Source of the DNA: an uncultured Flavobacteriaceae bacterium
GTDB taxonomy: Bacteria; Bacteroidota; Bacteroidia; Flavobacteriales; Flavobacteriaceae
DNA: 64,000 nt
Direction of reading: 5' to 3'
NCBI GenBank assembly: GCA_905479065.1
Contig: CAJQLB010000019.1
Coordinates: forward strand, 1-64,000
Positions 55,795 to 64,000 of the stretch are shown piece after piece. Position 1 is the first letter of the stretch. The number at the start of each line of letters is the position of its first letter. The position numbers and the translations under genes are program-made. A model generated the notes under the pieces. The model made no database searches and was not told where the DNA came from. It worked only from the letters and a program-made list of their open reading frames with translations.

Positions 55795-56415
55795 TTAAAT
55801 ACTCGGGAAAGCACGTTTGTTGAATACAATTAACATACCAACGCCCGTGCTAATAGCCATATCAGCAAAATTAAACACGGGATTAAAAAACGTAAAATAA
55901 TCTCCTCCATAAAACGGAACCCATTCAGGTAAATAGCCTTTCCAAAGTGGAAAATGTAACATATCAACGACTTTACCATGCAATAAGTTATCGTAACCAC
56001 CTTCAACGGGAAGAAAAGAAGCTATTTGACCATAGCTATCATTAAATAAAACACCATAAAAAACAGAATCAATAATATTTCCAAACGCCCCTGCAAATAT
56101 CAACGCTATCGCTAATATAAGAACATTAGATCCTTTGTGTTTTAAAGCACTATAAAGCCAATAACCAATCCCCGAAATCGCTATGAGTCTAAAACTCGTT
56201 AAAATAACTTTGGCAGTTCTGTCGGATATAAAAGATAAAAAGTCACTGAGTTTTGCACCCCAAGCCATACCATTATTTTCAACAAAAAGAATTTTAAACC
56301 ATCCAAACACTCTAACTTCCTCTTGTAGCTCAAAATGTGTTTTTACATACAACTTTGACAGTTGATCAATGAGAAGGATAATGGCTATGATCGTAATTAT
56401 TTTTTTCTGATTCAT
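55795..56415 (-). CDS. lspA: Lipoprotein signal peptidase (signal peptidase II)
   Basis: A 206-residue inner-membrane aspartyl protease that removes the signal peptide of lipid-modified prolipoproteins. It has four hydrophobic helices, the N-terminal LLIDQLSKLYVK, and the two catalytic aspartates D116 (GNIIDSVFYG) and D185 (FNFADMAIS). A long loop between them (GVLFNDSYGQIASFLPVEGG) is an extension common to Bacteroidota LspA. It would process the many lipoproteins in this window. A terminator separates it from the DksA-like gene upstream, and no exact -7 box of its own was seen, so it may depend partly on read-through. Confidence 0.95.
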   Translation of the reverse strand: MNQKKIITIIAIILLIDQLSKLYVKTHFELQEEVRVFGWFKILFVENNGMAWGAKLSDFLSFISDRTAKVILTSFRLIAISGIGYWLYSALKHKGSNVLILAIALIFAGAFGNIIDSVFYGVLFNDSYGQIASFLPVEGGYDNLLHGKVVDMLHFPLWKGYLPEWVPFYGGDYFTFFNPVFNFADMAISTGVGMLIVFNKRAFPSI

Positions 56416-56432
56416 ATAGTTGATTGAGACAT

Positions 56433-56475
56433 AAAACTAAAAAGCGTCTCAGTTCTTGAGACGCTTTTTAGTTTT
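56433..56475 (-). terminator. Intrinsic terminator between the DksA-like gene and lspA
   Basis: A perfect 19-bp stem (56433-56451 with 56457-56475; core GCGTCTCA/TGAGACGC) with a 5-nt loop and A/T tracts on both sides, starting 12 nt after the stop at 56487 on the minus strand. Confidence 0.9.
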
Positions 56476-56486
56476 TAAACCATTTT

Positions 56487-56867
56487 TTATTGCATGTTTT
56501 TAGCTTCAATGCTCAAGGTGGCATGCGGTACTAACTCCAGTCTTTTTTTATTAATTAGTTTTCCTGTGACTCTGCAAATCCCGTAAGATTTATTTTCAAT
56601 TCGAATTAGAGCATTTTTTAAGTCTCTGATAAATTTTTCCTGTCTAATTGCTAACGCAGAATTCGACTCTTTACTCATAACTGAACTACCTTCATCAAAT
56701 GCTTTGAATGTCGGTGATGTGTCTTCTGTGCCATTGTTATGGTCATTCATATATGCACTCTTAATCAATTCTAAGTCATGTTGTGCCTTATTAATTTTTT
56801 CTTTAATTAGTGCTTTAAATGCAGCTAAATCTTTATCTGAATATCGTACTGTATTTTCTATTGCCAT
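56487..56867 (-). CDS. TraR/DksA family protein with degenerate zinc finger
   Basis: A 126-residue DksA-like protein. Residues 10-90 form the helical coiled coil expected to enter the RNA polymerase secondary channel, with an acidic tip region near DHNNGTEDT (42-50). The C-terminal finger keeps the shape YGICRVTGKLINKKRLELVPHATLSI, but only C98 remains: the other ligand positions are T101, S119 and A122, so zinc is probably not bound. It is 4 nt downstream of ileS and is cotranscribed with it. It may modulate transcription or ribosome synthesis under stringent conditions; this is inferred from the family. Confidence 0.9.
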   Translation of the reverse strand: MAIENTVRYSDKDLAAFKALIKEKINKAQHDLELIKSAYMNDHNNGTEDTSPTFKAFDEGSSVMSKESNSALAIRQEKFIRDLKNALIRIENKSYGICRVTGKLINKKRLELVPHATLSIEAKNMQ

Positions 56868-56871
56868 TTAT

Positions 56872-59800
56872 TTAAATTTTTTGAATAATCAACTTGGTAT
56901 TTACATCATCGAAAGCAATTTCCATACCATTTTTTAAGTCATCTAAAATCTCTAATTCATCCGTTAATGTTTCAGTCTTTAAATACTCTAAATTATTGTT
57001 TATTGCGTTTATAATATGTTCATCTTTTTGAAATTGTACTGCAATTCTATCCGTAAGTTCGAAACCTGATTCTTTACGAAGATTTTGAATTCTATTCACT
57101 AACTCTCTTGCAATACCTTCCTGTTTTAAATCCTCTGTTAAGGTAACATCCAATGCTACCGTTAATCTCCCTGAACTCGCTACAAGCCAACCCTCGATAT
57201 CACGTGAAGTAATCTCTACATCCGATAACTCTAAAATAATGATTTTTCCATGAATTTCAACATCCAATTTACCCTTTTCCTCAATATTTTTGATGTCATT
57301 AGAATCAAAATTTTGGATTTTCTGTGCGATTGCTTTCATATCGCTTCCAAATCGCGGCCCTAACACTTTAAAATTAGGCTTAATTTGCTTAACTAAAATA
57401 TCAGAAGCATCTCCTAAAACTTGGATTTCTTTTACATTCACCTCAGATTTTATTAAATCTGATACCGCAAGAATGGCCTCTTTTTCTGAAACATTACTCG
57501 TAGGAATCATAATTTTTTGTAGTGGCTGCCGCACTTTAATCTTTTGTTTTGCTCTCAATGATAATACCAGAGAAGATATGGTCTGTGCTGCTTCCATTTT
57601 ACGTTCTAATTCCAAATCAATAAGATTGTTATCGCATACTGGGAAATTTGACAAATGAACACTTTCAAATGATTCCTTACCTGTCACTAAGTTAAGATCT
57701 AAATAGAGCCTATCCATGAAAAAAGGGGCTATTGGAGCTCCCAATTTTGCAACAGTCAACATACATGTGTACAAGGTCTGATAGGCAGAAATTTTATCAG
57801 TTTCATAATTCCCCTTCCAAAAACGTCTTCTACTTAATCTGACAAACCAGTTACTTAAATAATCTTGAGTAAATTCAGAAATTGCACGAGCCGCTTTAGT
57901 TGGCTCGTAGTCTGAATAAAACGCATCAACTTTTTGTATCAGCGTATGTAATTCAGATAAAATCCAACGATCAATTTCTGGCCTAACCTCGTTTGGAATG
58001 TCTGTCTCGATATATTTGAATTGATCAAGATTCGCATACAACGTAAAAAATGAATACGTGTTATAAAGGGTTCCAAAAAATTTTCGTTTTACCTCCTCTA
58101 TTCCATCCAAATCAAATTTAAGATTGTCCCATGGATTTGCGTTCATGATCATGTACCAACGTGTAGCGTCGGCACCATAAGTATCTAATGTTTGGAATGG
58201 ATCTGTTGCGTTTCCTAAACGCTTTGACATTTTTTGTCCATTTTTATCAAGAACCAATCCATTAGAAACAACATTTTTGTAGGCTACTGAGTCAAAAACC
58301 ATAGTTCCTATGGCATGTAAGGTATAAAACCATCCTCTTGTTTGATCAACACCTTCTGCAATAAAATCAGCTGGAAAAGAGGTATTGTTGTCAATCAACG
58401 TTTTATTTTCAAAAGGATAATGCCACTGCGCATAAGGCATAGAGCCCGAATCAAACCATACGTCAATAAGATCACTTTCACGCTTCATGGCCTTTCCTGA
58501 CTCTGACACAAGCGTTATACCATCAACAATATTCTTATGTAAATCTATTTTGTCGTAATTTTCCTCAGTGTTATTTCCTATTTCAAATGATTCAAAAATA
58601 TCTTTAGTTAACAGCCCTGCTTGGACCGATTTATTCATTTCATTCTTCAACTCTTCAACAGATCCAATACAAATTTCTTCGGTGCCGTCTTCCGTTCTCC
58701 AAATAGGTAAGGGTATTCCCCAATAACGAGATCGAGATAAGTTCCAGTCATTAGCGTTTGCAAGCCAATTACCAAAACGTCCAGTACCTGTAGATTTTGG
58801 TTTCCAATTAATGGTTTCGTTTAAGTCAACCATTTTATCTTTGATATCGGTAACTTTTATGAACCACGAATCTAAGGGATAGTAAAGAATTGGTTTATCT
58901 GTTCTCCAACAATTTGGGTAACTATGCTTGTACTTTTCAACCTTAAAGGCTTTATTTTCTTCTTTTAGTTTAATGGCTAACTCAACATCCACAGAGCGCT
59001 CAGGCACTTCTCCTTCTAGATAATATTCATTTTTGACATACTTTCCCGCAAGTTCCTTCATTTCAGGTCTAAATTTACCTTGTAGATTGACAAGCGGAAC
59101 TAAATTCCCGTTATCATCTTTTACTAACATAGGAGGTATTTCAGGTTTTGCCTGTTTGGCAACAATCGCATCATCAGCACCAAATGTAGGTGCTGTATGA
59201 ACAATACCCGTTCCGTCTTCGGTTGTCACAAAATCTCCAGAAATAACTCTAAAAGCATTTTCCGGATTATCGTGTGGGATTGCGTATGATAGCAATTGCT
59301 CATAGGTAATCCCAATTAAATCACTCCCCTTAAAAGATGTACCAATATAGTATGGAATTTTCTTATCGCCACACTGGTAAAGATCAAGGTCAGATATCGT
59401 GTCTAGCTTTTTAAATTTGCCTGAAAATTGATATTCTACTAATTTTTCAGCTAAAATGACATTAATTCTCTCAAATGTATATTGATTAAACGTTGTTACT
59501 AGAACGTAGTTAATCTTAGGACCAACTGTTAAAGCAGTGTTACTCGGTAATGTCCATGGTGTCGTAGTCCATGCCAAAAAATAAATGTCTCCCTTATTTT
59601 GTAGAAAAGATGGAAGCTTATCAGACATTGCTTTAAACTGAGCGACAACCGTGGTATCAGTAACATTTTGATAAGTTCCAGGTTGGTTGAGCTCATGCGA
59701 ACTTAACCCAGTACCTGCTTTGGGAGAATACGGTTGAATCGTGTATCCCTTATACAGCAATTTCTTTTTGTATATTTCTTTTAACAACCACCATACAGAT

Positions 59801-60276
59801 TCCATGTATTTTGACTTGTAAGTCACATAAGGGTCATCCATATCAACCCAATAACCCATTCTTTGAGTTAAATCATTCCACACATCAGTATATCTCATCA
59901 CCGCTTTTCTACATGCAGCGTTGTAATCCTCAACAGAAATACTTGTTCCAATATCTTCTTTTGTAATACCAAGTTCTTTTTCAACACCGAGCTCTATCGG
60001 TAATCCATGCGTGTCCCAGCCAGCTTTACGCTTTACTTGATATCCTTTCATCGTCTTGTAACGAGGAAAAATATCTTTGATGGCTCTTGCTAAAACATGA
60101 TGTACTCCCGGTAAACCATTGGCTGAAGGAGGGCCTTCATAAAACACATAAGGTGTCTTTCCCTGACGTGTAGACACGCTTTTTTTGAAGACATCGTTTT
60201 TTTCCCAATAGTTTAGAATTTCTTCAGCTACTTTTGGTAAGTCAAGTCCCTTGTGTTCAGGAAATTTCACAATCAT
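56872..60276 (-). CDS. ileS: Isoleucyl-tRNA synthetase, type 2-like, with GVHH signature
   Basis: A 1134-residue class I synthetase that charges tRNA-Ile. The signature that normally reads HIGH is G57-V58-H59-H60 in SANGLPGVHHVLARAIKD. The CP1 editing domain (residues about 185-420) has TTPWTLPSNTAL near 239. KMSKS is present as KMSKR near 680. The anticodon-binding region follows (ISEFTQDYLSNWFVRLSRRRFW) and the C terminus has RELVNRIQNLRKESGFEL. No C-terminal CxxC pairs are seen, so the zinc domain of type 1 enzymes is absent. Length and C-terminal layout fit the eukaryote-like type 2, which is known for low mupirocin sensitivity. First gene of an ileS-dksA-like unit. Confidence 0.96.
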   Translation of the reverse strand: MIVKFPEHKGLDLPKVAEEILNYWEKNDVFKKSVSTRQGKTPYVFYEGPPSANGLPGVHHVLARAIKDIFPRYKTMKGYQVKRKAGWDTHGLPIELGVEKELGITKEDIGTSISVEDYNAACRKAVMRYTDVWNDLTQRMGYWVDMDDPYVTYKSKYMESVWWLLKEIYKKKLLYKGYTIQPYSPKAGTGLSSHELNQPGTYQNVTDTTVVAQFKAMSDKLPSFLQNKGDIYFLAWTTTPWTLPSNTALTVGPKINYVLVTTFNQYTFERINVILAEKLVEYQFSGKFKKLDTISDLDLYQCGDKKIPYYIGTSFKGSDLIGITYEQLLSYAIPHDNPENAFRVISGDFVTTEDGTGIVHTAPTFGADDAIVAKQAKPEIPPMLVKDDNGNLVPLVNLQGKFRPEMKELAGKYVKNEYYLEGEVPERSVDVELAIKLKEENKAFKVEKYKHSYPNCWRTDKPILYYPLDSWFIKVTDIKDKMVDLNETINWKPKSTGTGRFGNWLANANDWNLSRSRYWGIPLPIWRTEDGTEEICIGSVEELKNEMNKSVQAGLLTKDIFESFEIGNNTEENYDKIDLHKNIVDGITLVSESGKAMKRESDLIDVWFDSGSMPYAQWHYPFENKTLIDNNTSFPADFIAEGVDQTRGWFYTLHAIGTMVFDSVAYKNVVSNGLVLDKNGQKMSKRLGNATDPFQTLDTYGADATRWYMIMNANPWDNLKFDLDGIEEVKRKFFGTLYNTYSFFTLYANLDQFKYIETDIPNEVRPEIDRWILSELHTLIQKVDAFYSDYEPTKAARAISEFTQDYLSNWFVRLSRRRFWKGNYETDKISAYQTLYTCMLTVAKLGAPIAPFFMDRLYLDLNLVTGKESFESVHLSNFPVCDNNLIDLELERKMEAAQTISSLVLSLRAKQKIKVRQPLQKIMIPTSNVSEKEAILAVSDLIKSEVNVKEIQVLGDASDILVKQIKPNFKVLGPRFGSDMKAIAQKIQNFDSNDIKNIEEKGKLDVEIHGKIIILELSDVEITSRDIEGWLVASSGRLTVALDVTLTEDLKQEGIARELVNRIQNLRKESGFELTDRIAVQFQKDEHIINAINNNLEYLKTETLTDELEILDDLKNGMEIAFDDVNTKLIIQKI

Positions 60277-60346
60277 GGTATCACTTTTGATTTTGAGCAG
60301 CGAAATTAAGCAATTTTTAGAAAAATGAGCCGTTCATTCACTTAAA

Positions 60347-61705
60347 TTAAGTAATCGCCTTCACCAAATCTTCAATCTTTGAAACTAATTGAATTTTAAT
60401 CGTAGTGTTCTTTAGTGATAACTTGTTATACTTAGATATAAAAATTGTTGAAAAACCTAATTTTTCTGCTTCTAAAATACGCTGTTCTGCCCGCTGAATT
60501 GGACGAATTTCACCAGAGAGACCAACCTCTCCTGCAAAACATAGATGATTTTCTAAAGCAACATCTTCATTTGATGATAAAATAGCTGCAATCACAGCTA
60601 AATCTATTGCAGGATCATCGACATTTATACCCCCTGTTATATTCAAAAACACATCCTTCGCTCCTAAACGAAAACCTGCACGTTTTTCTAAAACAGCTAA
60701 TAGCATATTAAGACGTTTAGCATTAAAACCAGTAGTGCTTCTTTGAGGTGTTCCGTAAACAGCCGTGCTAACGAGTGCTTGTACTTCAATCATTAAAGGT
60801 CTCATCCCTTCAATTGTTGCAGCAACAACGTTCCCCGAAAGCTCCTCTTCCTTTTTTGATATAAGGATTTCACTTGGATTACTCACCTCCCTTAACCCTG
60901 AACCCAGCATTTCATAAATTCCAAGTTCATTGGTTGATCCAAAACGATTTTTATTGACTCGTAAAATCCTAAATACATGATTTCGGTCACCTTCAAATTG
61001 CAAAACGGTATCTACCATATGCTCTAAAATTTTTGGTCCTGCGATACTGCCGTCTTTGGTAATGTGGCCTATCAAAATAACTGGGGTTGCAGTCTCTTTA
61101 GCGAACTGAATAAGCTCTGAGGTACATTGTTTTATTTGAGAGATGCTTCCCGATGACGATTCAATGTAGTCACTGTGCAGTGTTTGAATTGAATCAATCA
61201 CAATGATGTCAGGCTGTAAGGATACGGTTTGCTTAAATATATTTTGCGTCTTGGTTTCAGTTAATAAATAGCAACTCTTGGTATTTGGATTAATACGTTC
61301 AGCACGCATTTTTATTTGTTTTTGGCTTTCCTCTCCTGACACATACAATGTTTTGAAGGGTAAGTTTAATGCAATTTGTAACAGTAACGTACTTTTTCCA
61401 ATTCCGGGCTCTCCCCCCAAAAGTGTCAGTGACCCCGGAACAATTCCTCCTCCCAAAACTCGATTAAATTCCTTATCATTAGTCTTTAATCTTTCCTCGC
61501 TTGATGTAACAATATCGTGGATGAGTGTTGGCTTTGGTATTTGTTTAGTACCAGCTGTAGTCCCTTGCCAATCGCTTTTTACTGTTTTTTGTACAAGTTC
61601 TTCTGCAATAGTATTCCAAGATTTACATGAGGTACATTGCCCTTGCCACTTAGCATATTGACTACCACATTTTTGACAAAAAAAAGTTGTTTTAATCTTC
61701 GCCAT
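60347..61705 (-). CDS. radA: DNA repair protein RadA
   Basis: A 452-residue RecA-like ATPase and branch-migration factor in recombination. The N-terminal C4 zinc finger is C10, C13, C24, C27 (CQKCGSQYAKWQGQCTSC). Walker A is GGEPGIGKSTLLLQ near 97-110, Walker B is IIVIDSIQTLHSDY, the RadA-specific KNRFG motif is in RVNKNRFGSTNELG, and the C-terminal Lon-like domain has GGINVDDPAIDLAV and GEVGLSGEIRPI. Its ATG overlaps the esterase-like gene stop by 1 nt (TAATG), so the two are coupled. A 70-nt gap separates it from ileS. Confidence 0.97.
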   Translation of the reverse strand: MAKIKTTFFCQKCGSQYAKWQGQCTSCKSWNTIAEELVQKTVKSDWQGTTAGTKQIPKPTLIHDIVTSSEERLKTNDKEFNRVLGGGIVPGSLTLLGGEPGIGKSTLLLQIALNLPFKTLYVSGEESQKQIKMRAERINPNTKSCYLLTETKTQNIFKQTVSLQPDIIVIDSIQTLHSDYIESSSGSISQIKQCTSELIQFAKETATPVILIGHITKDGSIAGPKILEHMVDTVLQFEGDRNHVFRILRVNKNRFGSTNELGIYEMLGSGLREVSNPSEILISKKEEELSGNVVAATIEGMRPLMIEVQALVSTAVYGTPQRSTTGFNAKRLNMLLAVLEKRAGFRLGAKDVFLNITGGINVDDPAIDLAVIAAILSSNEDVALENHLCFAGEVGLSGEIRPIQRAEQRILEAEKLGFSTIFISKYNKLSLKNTTIKIQLVSKIEDLVKAIT

Positions 61706-62853
61706 TAATACCCAAAATCTCTTTTAATTTGATCTGCTCTTTCAAACATATCATCTTTTGTGTAGCCTCCAATTTCCTCAAGCATGTAGGCTGATTGATA
61801 AGTGCGCATCGCTTTTTTTGACTGCCCTGATTCTTCATAATATCTAGCCAAATAATAGTTACCTAACAATGTTTCTGAATACTCTTGACGCGCTAATTTC
61901 CCCAACGCCTCAAAATAATCAAATTCTTTTTTCTTCTCTATAGCGGCTGCAATTGCCTTAAAATCATTGATTAATATTTTCTTTTCCAGTCCAAATAATG
62001 ACTCAATAATGTCATATTTTTCTTTTAAATAATCAACTGGTGACGTCTCTAAAGCTAAAATTTGATCCTGATATTCTTGTTTGCTGATTGGTTGAAATGC
62101 AAAGAAAATTGATTCAAGAGCTGTTGGTAATGCATGCGCAGGAGTTGTGTAATGCGTTGTTCCTTGAAAAGTATCCATTTGATATAACAGCTTTTCGTTA
62201 TTCAGATCAATAATTGCCGTATTTAAGGCGCTAACATCATCCATTACAGGTTTCAAATCATTGTCCGAAGACGCTACGTAATAAAATATTTTTTTCTCAA
62301 ACTGTCCTAATCTTTCAGGAATATAGGTCAGCATGTCTGGTGCTAAAAAAGGACTTATATTAATGTAGGCCTGAAAAATTGGTTTTGGCTTCAGTAAAAA
62401 GTAATTGATAAAATTTGATGATTCACCATGGCCCACAGCGACTTTAAACTTTGACAAACGATATTCCTGCTCCAAATTAGATAATAACTCCATTGTTAAA
62501 AACTCAAAAAAATCTGCTCCTGTTTCTATGGGCAACGAATTTTGCTCGGAATAGTAATTATCTTGATCTCTTGTGTTAACTTGATTTACACCAACAACAA
62601 TGGCTTCAGGTATATCCTCCCAATATGAATAGTAATCCACATTACCAGCCACAGCTTCAAATAAATAATCTCCATCTAAAACAAGAAACAAAGGATATGA
62701 CTTATCAGTATTTTCCTCATAATTCCTGGGTAATTGAATTTTGACTTGTCGTGTTTCACCTAATTTTTCAGAAGGATACTCTTTATAGATTGTCTGGGCA
62801 TTTACAATTGAAAAACTAAAGATGCATAAACATGTTTTTATAATAACATTCAT
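61705..62853 (-). CDS. Esterase-fold (EstD-like) secreted protein with altered nucleophile
   Basis: A 382-residue exported protein. Signal peptide to about residue 20 (IFSFSIVNAQ). Residues 21-250 match the putative-esterase alpha/beta hydrolase family (VKIQLPRNYEENTDKSYPLFLVLDGDYLF, IPEAIVVGVNQV). The nucleophile elbow should read G-x-S-x-G, but here it is V-G-H-G-E-S-S, giving Gly at the Ser position. An Asp in VASSDNDLKP and a His in TTHYTTPAHALP remain. The C-terminal 130 residues are helical, like TPR units (LARYYEESGQSKKAMRTYQSAYML). It may be a pseudoenzyme or use a shifted Ser. It is coupled to radA and lies 38 nt after the UPF0104-like gene. Confidence 0.85.
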   Translation of the reverse strand: MNVIIKTCLCIFSFSIVNAQTIYKEYPSEKLGETRQVKIQLPRNYEENTDKSYPLFLVLDGDYLFEAVAGNVDYYSYWEDIPEAIVVGVNQVNTRDQDNYYSEQNSLPIETGADFFEFLTMELLSNLEQEYRLSKFKVAVGHGESSNFINYFLLKPKPIFQAYINISPFLAPDMLTYIPERLGQFEKKIFYYVASSDNDLKPVMDDVSALNTAIIDLNNEKLLYQMDTFQGTTHYTTPAHALPTALESIFFAFQPISKQEYQDQILALETSPVDYLKEKYDIIESLFGLEKKILINDFKAIAAAIEKKKEFDYFEALGKLARQEYSETLLGNYYLARYYEESGQSKKAMRTYQSAYMLEEIGGYTKDDMFERADQIKRDFGY

Positions 62854-62891
62854 TCTTATTGAATTGTATTTGGTTCTTGCAAGGTAATTAA

Positions 62892-63842
62892 TTATTGCGT
62901 TCTATTAAAAATTGGTAAGTAAAGAAATGACACACTTCCAAGAAGGATAATCATTACAGTTTGAGCAGTCCAAATAATCCAACCAAATGCAATACTAGGA
63001 GTCTCAGGAATATCAAATAAAGAGAATGCCACGCCAACTGCTAACGGATAGACAAAAATACCCCCATTGGTAGCGGCAATCGTAAAACTAGCGGATATAA
63101 AGGCTACTAGAATAGCTCCAAATGATATATTATTTAGTTCCGGAACAGCAAAAGAAGTTACATAAAACATCAGGACATACATCGTCCAAATAAAAAATGT
63201 ATGGAAAATGAAAGGCCAACTTTTGTCCATTTTAAAGACGCTCAACATGCCATCCATCAAGCCACTCAACATTTGTTTTATTTTTAAAACAAATTTCATA
63301 TCACTATATTTAAAACCAAATAGTAAAAGAAGTGCTAATATTATTAAAACTGCACACACAGCCATCAACAATCCCCTATTAAAATTTGCTAATAAAAGAT
63401 TAGAAATATAATTAAACTCTAATAACAGCGCTATCAAGGCAACACCTAAAATCATAATTAAGTCAGCAAATCGCTCTGCCACTATCGTTCCAAAACCTTT
63501 TTCAAATGGCACTTTTTCATAGTTTGCTAGGGCTGCAGCTCGTAATATTTCTCCAGATCTTGGAATACCAAAATTTGCCAAATATGCTATAAAAACAGCC
63601 ATAATACTATTCATTAATTTTGGCTGATACCCTAATGGGTGTAACATAAATCTCCATCTGTAGGCTCGTGATAAATGGCTACAGATACCAAGGATTACAC
63701 CTAAAAAAATGTAACTGTAATTAGCGTTTTTAAAATAAGGAATGAACCTTTCCACAGGTAATTTTGAAAAAGTATACCACCCAAAAAATACAGCTAATAA
63801 CAGCGGTACAATTACGTTTAAAACTTTCCTGTTTAATGACAT
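62892..63842 (-). CDS. UPF0104/lysylphosphatidylglycerol synthase transmembrane-like protein
   Basis: A 316-residue inner-membrane protein with about seven to eight helices and no soluble catalytic domain. It matches the UPF0104 (AglD/MprF N-terminal-like) family: LNVIVPLLLAVFFGWYTF, GILRAAALANYEKVPFEKGFGTIVAERFADLI and IAATNGGIFVYPLAVGVAFSLF are the conserved blocks. The G-x(n)-VPF-x-K/R-x-x-GT-x-x-x-ER-x-x-D pattern is visible. The function in lipid or glycolipid handling is unproven. It lies 8 nt after the panD stop, so panD, this gene, the esterase-like gene and radA probably form one transcript. Confidence 0.9.
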   Translation of the reverse strand: MSLNRKVLNVIVPLLLAVFFGWYTFSKLPVERFIPYFKNANYSYIFLGVILGICSHLSRAYRWRFMLHPLGYQPKLMNSIMAVFIAYLANFGIPRSGEILRAAALANYEKVPFEKGFGTIVAERFADLIMILGVALIALLLEFNYISNLLLANFNRGLLMAVCAVLIILALLLLFGFKYSDMKFVLKIKQMLSGLMDGMLSVFKMDKSWPFIFHTFFIWTMYVLMFYVTSFAVPELNNISFGAILVAFISASFTIAATNGGIFVYPLAVGVAFSLFDIPETPSIAFGWIIWTAQTVMIILLGSVSFLYLPIFNRTQ

Positions 63843-63850
63843 TAAAAAAT

Positions 63851-64000
63851 TTATTTCAAAAGATTTGTTGCTTCATCAGGAAACACCAAAGCAGGCTTAA
63901 ATATTTTTGCTTCCTCAACGCTCATAAATGCGTATGTAATGAGAATCAAAGTGTCTCCAACCGACACTTTTCTTGCTGCTGCACCGTTCAAAGTTATTTC
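63851..64000 (-). CDS. panD: Aspartate 1-decarboxylase, 3' end (5' part outside window)
   Basis: Only the last 49 residues and the stop (TAA at 63851-63853) are inside the window. The visible part, with [16 protein letters not shown] followed by [10 protein letters not shown] and ending PDEATNLLK, is the conserved C-terminal half of PanD, which makes beta-alanine for pantothenate and coenzyme A. The self-processing Gly-Ser site lies outside. The gene ends 8 nt before the UPF0104-like start and probably heads a transcript that runs to radA. Confidence 0.9.
   Translation of the reverse strand, partial: EITLNGAAARKVSVGDTLILITYAFMSVEEAKIFKPALVFPDEATNLLK

Noticed and set aside
1-64000. Search by eye for tRNA, rRNA, CRISPR arrays, insertion sequences, integrases, phage genes and defence systems
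   Set aside because: None was recognised. Gene order, codon use and base composition are uniform and typical of a flavobacterial core region, so no new defence or mobile system is claimed.

Overview
The window looks like a piece of the conserved chromosome of a marine or aquatic flavobacterium (Bacteroidota, Flavobacteriaceae-like). The reasons are low GC, TAnnTTTG-type -7 promoter boxes in place of sigma70 -10 boxes, an absence of obvious Shine-Dalgarno sites, SusC/TonB-type receptors with carboxypeptidase-like N-terminal domains, DUF2480/DUF3078/DUF3108/DUF5689 families, CARDB-type secreted proteins, a three-subunit SdhCAB, and an HMG-CoA synthase joined to a SUF operon. I found no rRNA, tRNA, CRISPR, insertion sequence, prophage or defence island. 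No stretch longer than about 300 bases lacks a gene.

Layout. 1-10.3 kb: a large secreted CARDB protein cut by the window edge, glyS, comF, an Ig-like lipoprotein, an omega-amidase-like nitrilase, a GNAT, a methionine/glutamine-type aminotransferase and an Xaa-Pro aminopeptidase. 10.4-20.3 kb: a sortilin-like BNR protein, sdhCAB behind a strong promoter, an M28 peptidase, brnQ, an alpha/beta hydrolase and a small Cys/His protein. 20.3-31.3 kb: thiL (minus), then a long plus-strand unit sufA-sufB-lipoprotein-sufC-sufD-sufS-META lipoprotein-sufE-sufT-HMG-CoA synthase-DUF2480, followed by a DUF3078 protein and a double-hairpin terminator. 31.4-41.8 kb: hflX, a small membrane protein, a DUF5689 lipoprotein with a TonB receptor and a divergent secreted nuclease/phosphatase, a four-helix membrane protein and a second TonB receptor. 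41.9-49.1 kb: pgi, an M23 lipoprotein, tryptophan 2,3-dioxygenase, a DUF3108 protein, hpd and hmgA. 49.2-55.8 kb: a patatin with an outer-membrane barrel, uvrC, a rimK plus M14-like deacylase pair and a 5-formyl-THF cyclo-ligase. 55.8-64 kb: lspA, a DksA-like protein, ileS, radA, an esterase-like protein, a UPF0104-like membrane protein and the 3' end of panD.

How the genes work together. The SUF unit builds Fe-S clusters and is followed at once by the committed enzyme of the mevalonate route. SdhCAB feeds electrons to menaquinone. hmgA, hpd and the tryptophan dioxygenase form an aromatic amino acid breakdown block. The TonB receptor, DUF5689 protein and exported nuclease-like enzyme look like a nutrient (possibly phosphodiester) acquisition locus.

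The window is mostly housekeeping and I do not see a clear new system. The observations most worth a second look are three genes whose TAnnTTTG box ends exactly 4 nt before the ATG (predicted leaderless mRNAs), an IleRS with a swapped HIGH motif (GVHH), the RimK/deacylase pair, an M23 peptidase with Cys in place of a zinc-ligand His, an esterase-fold protein lacking its nucleophile Ser, and lipoproteins embedded in the SUF operon. Functions are inferred from recognised motifs by eye; no database search was run.
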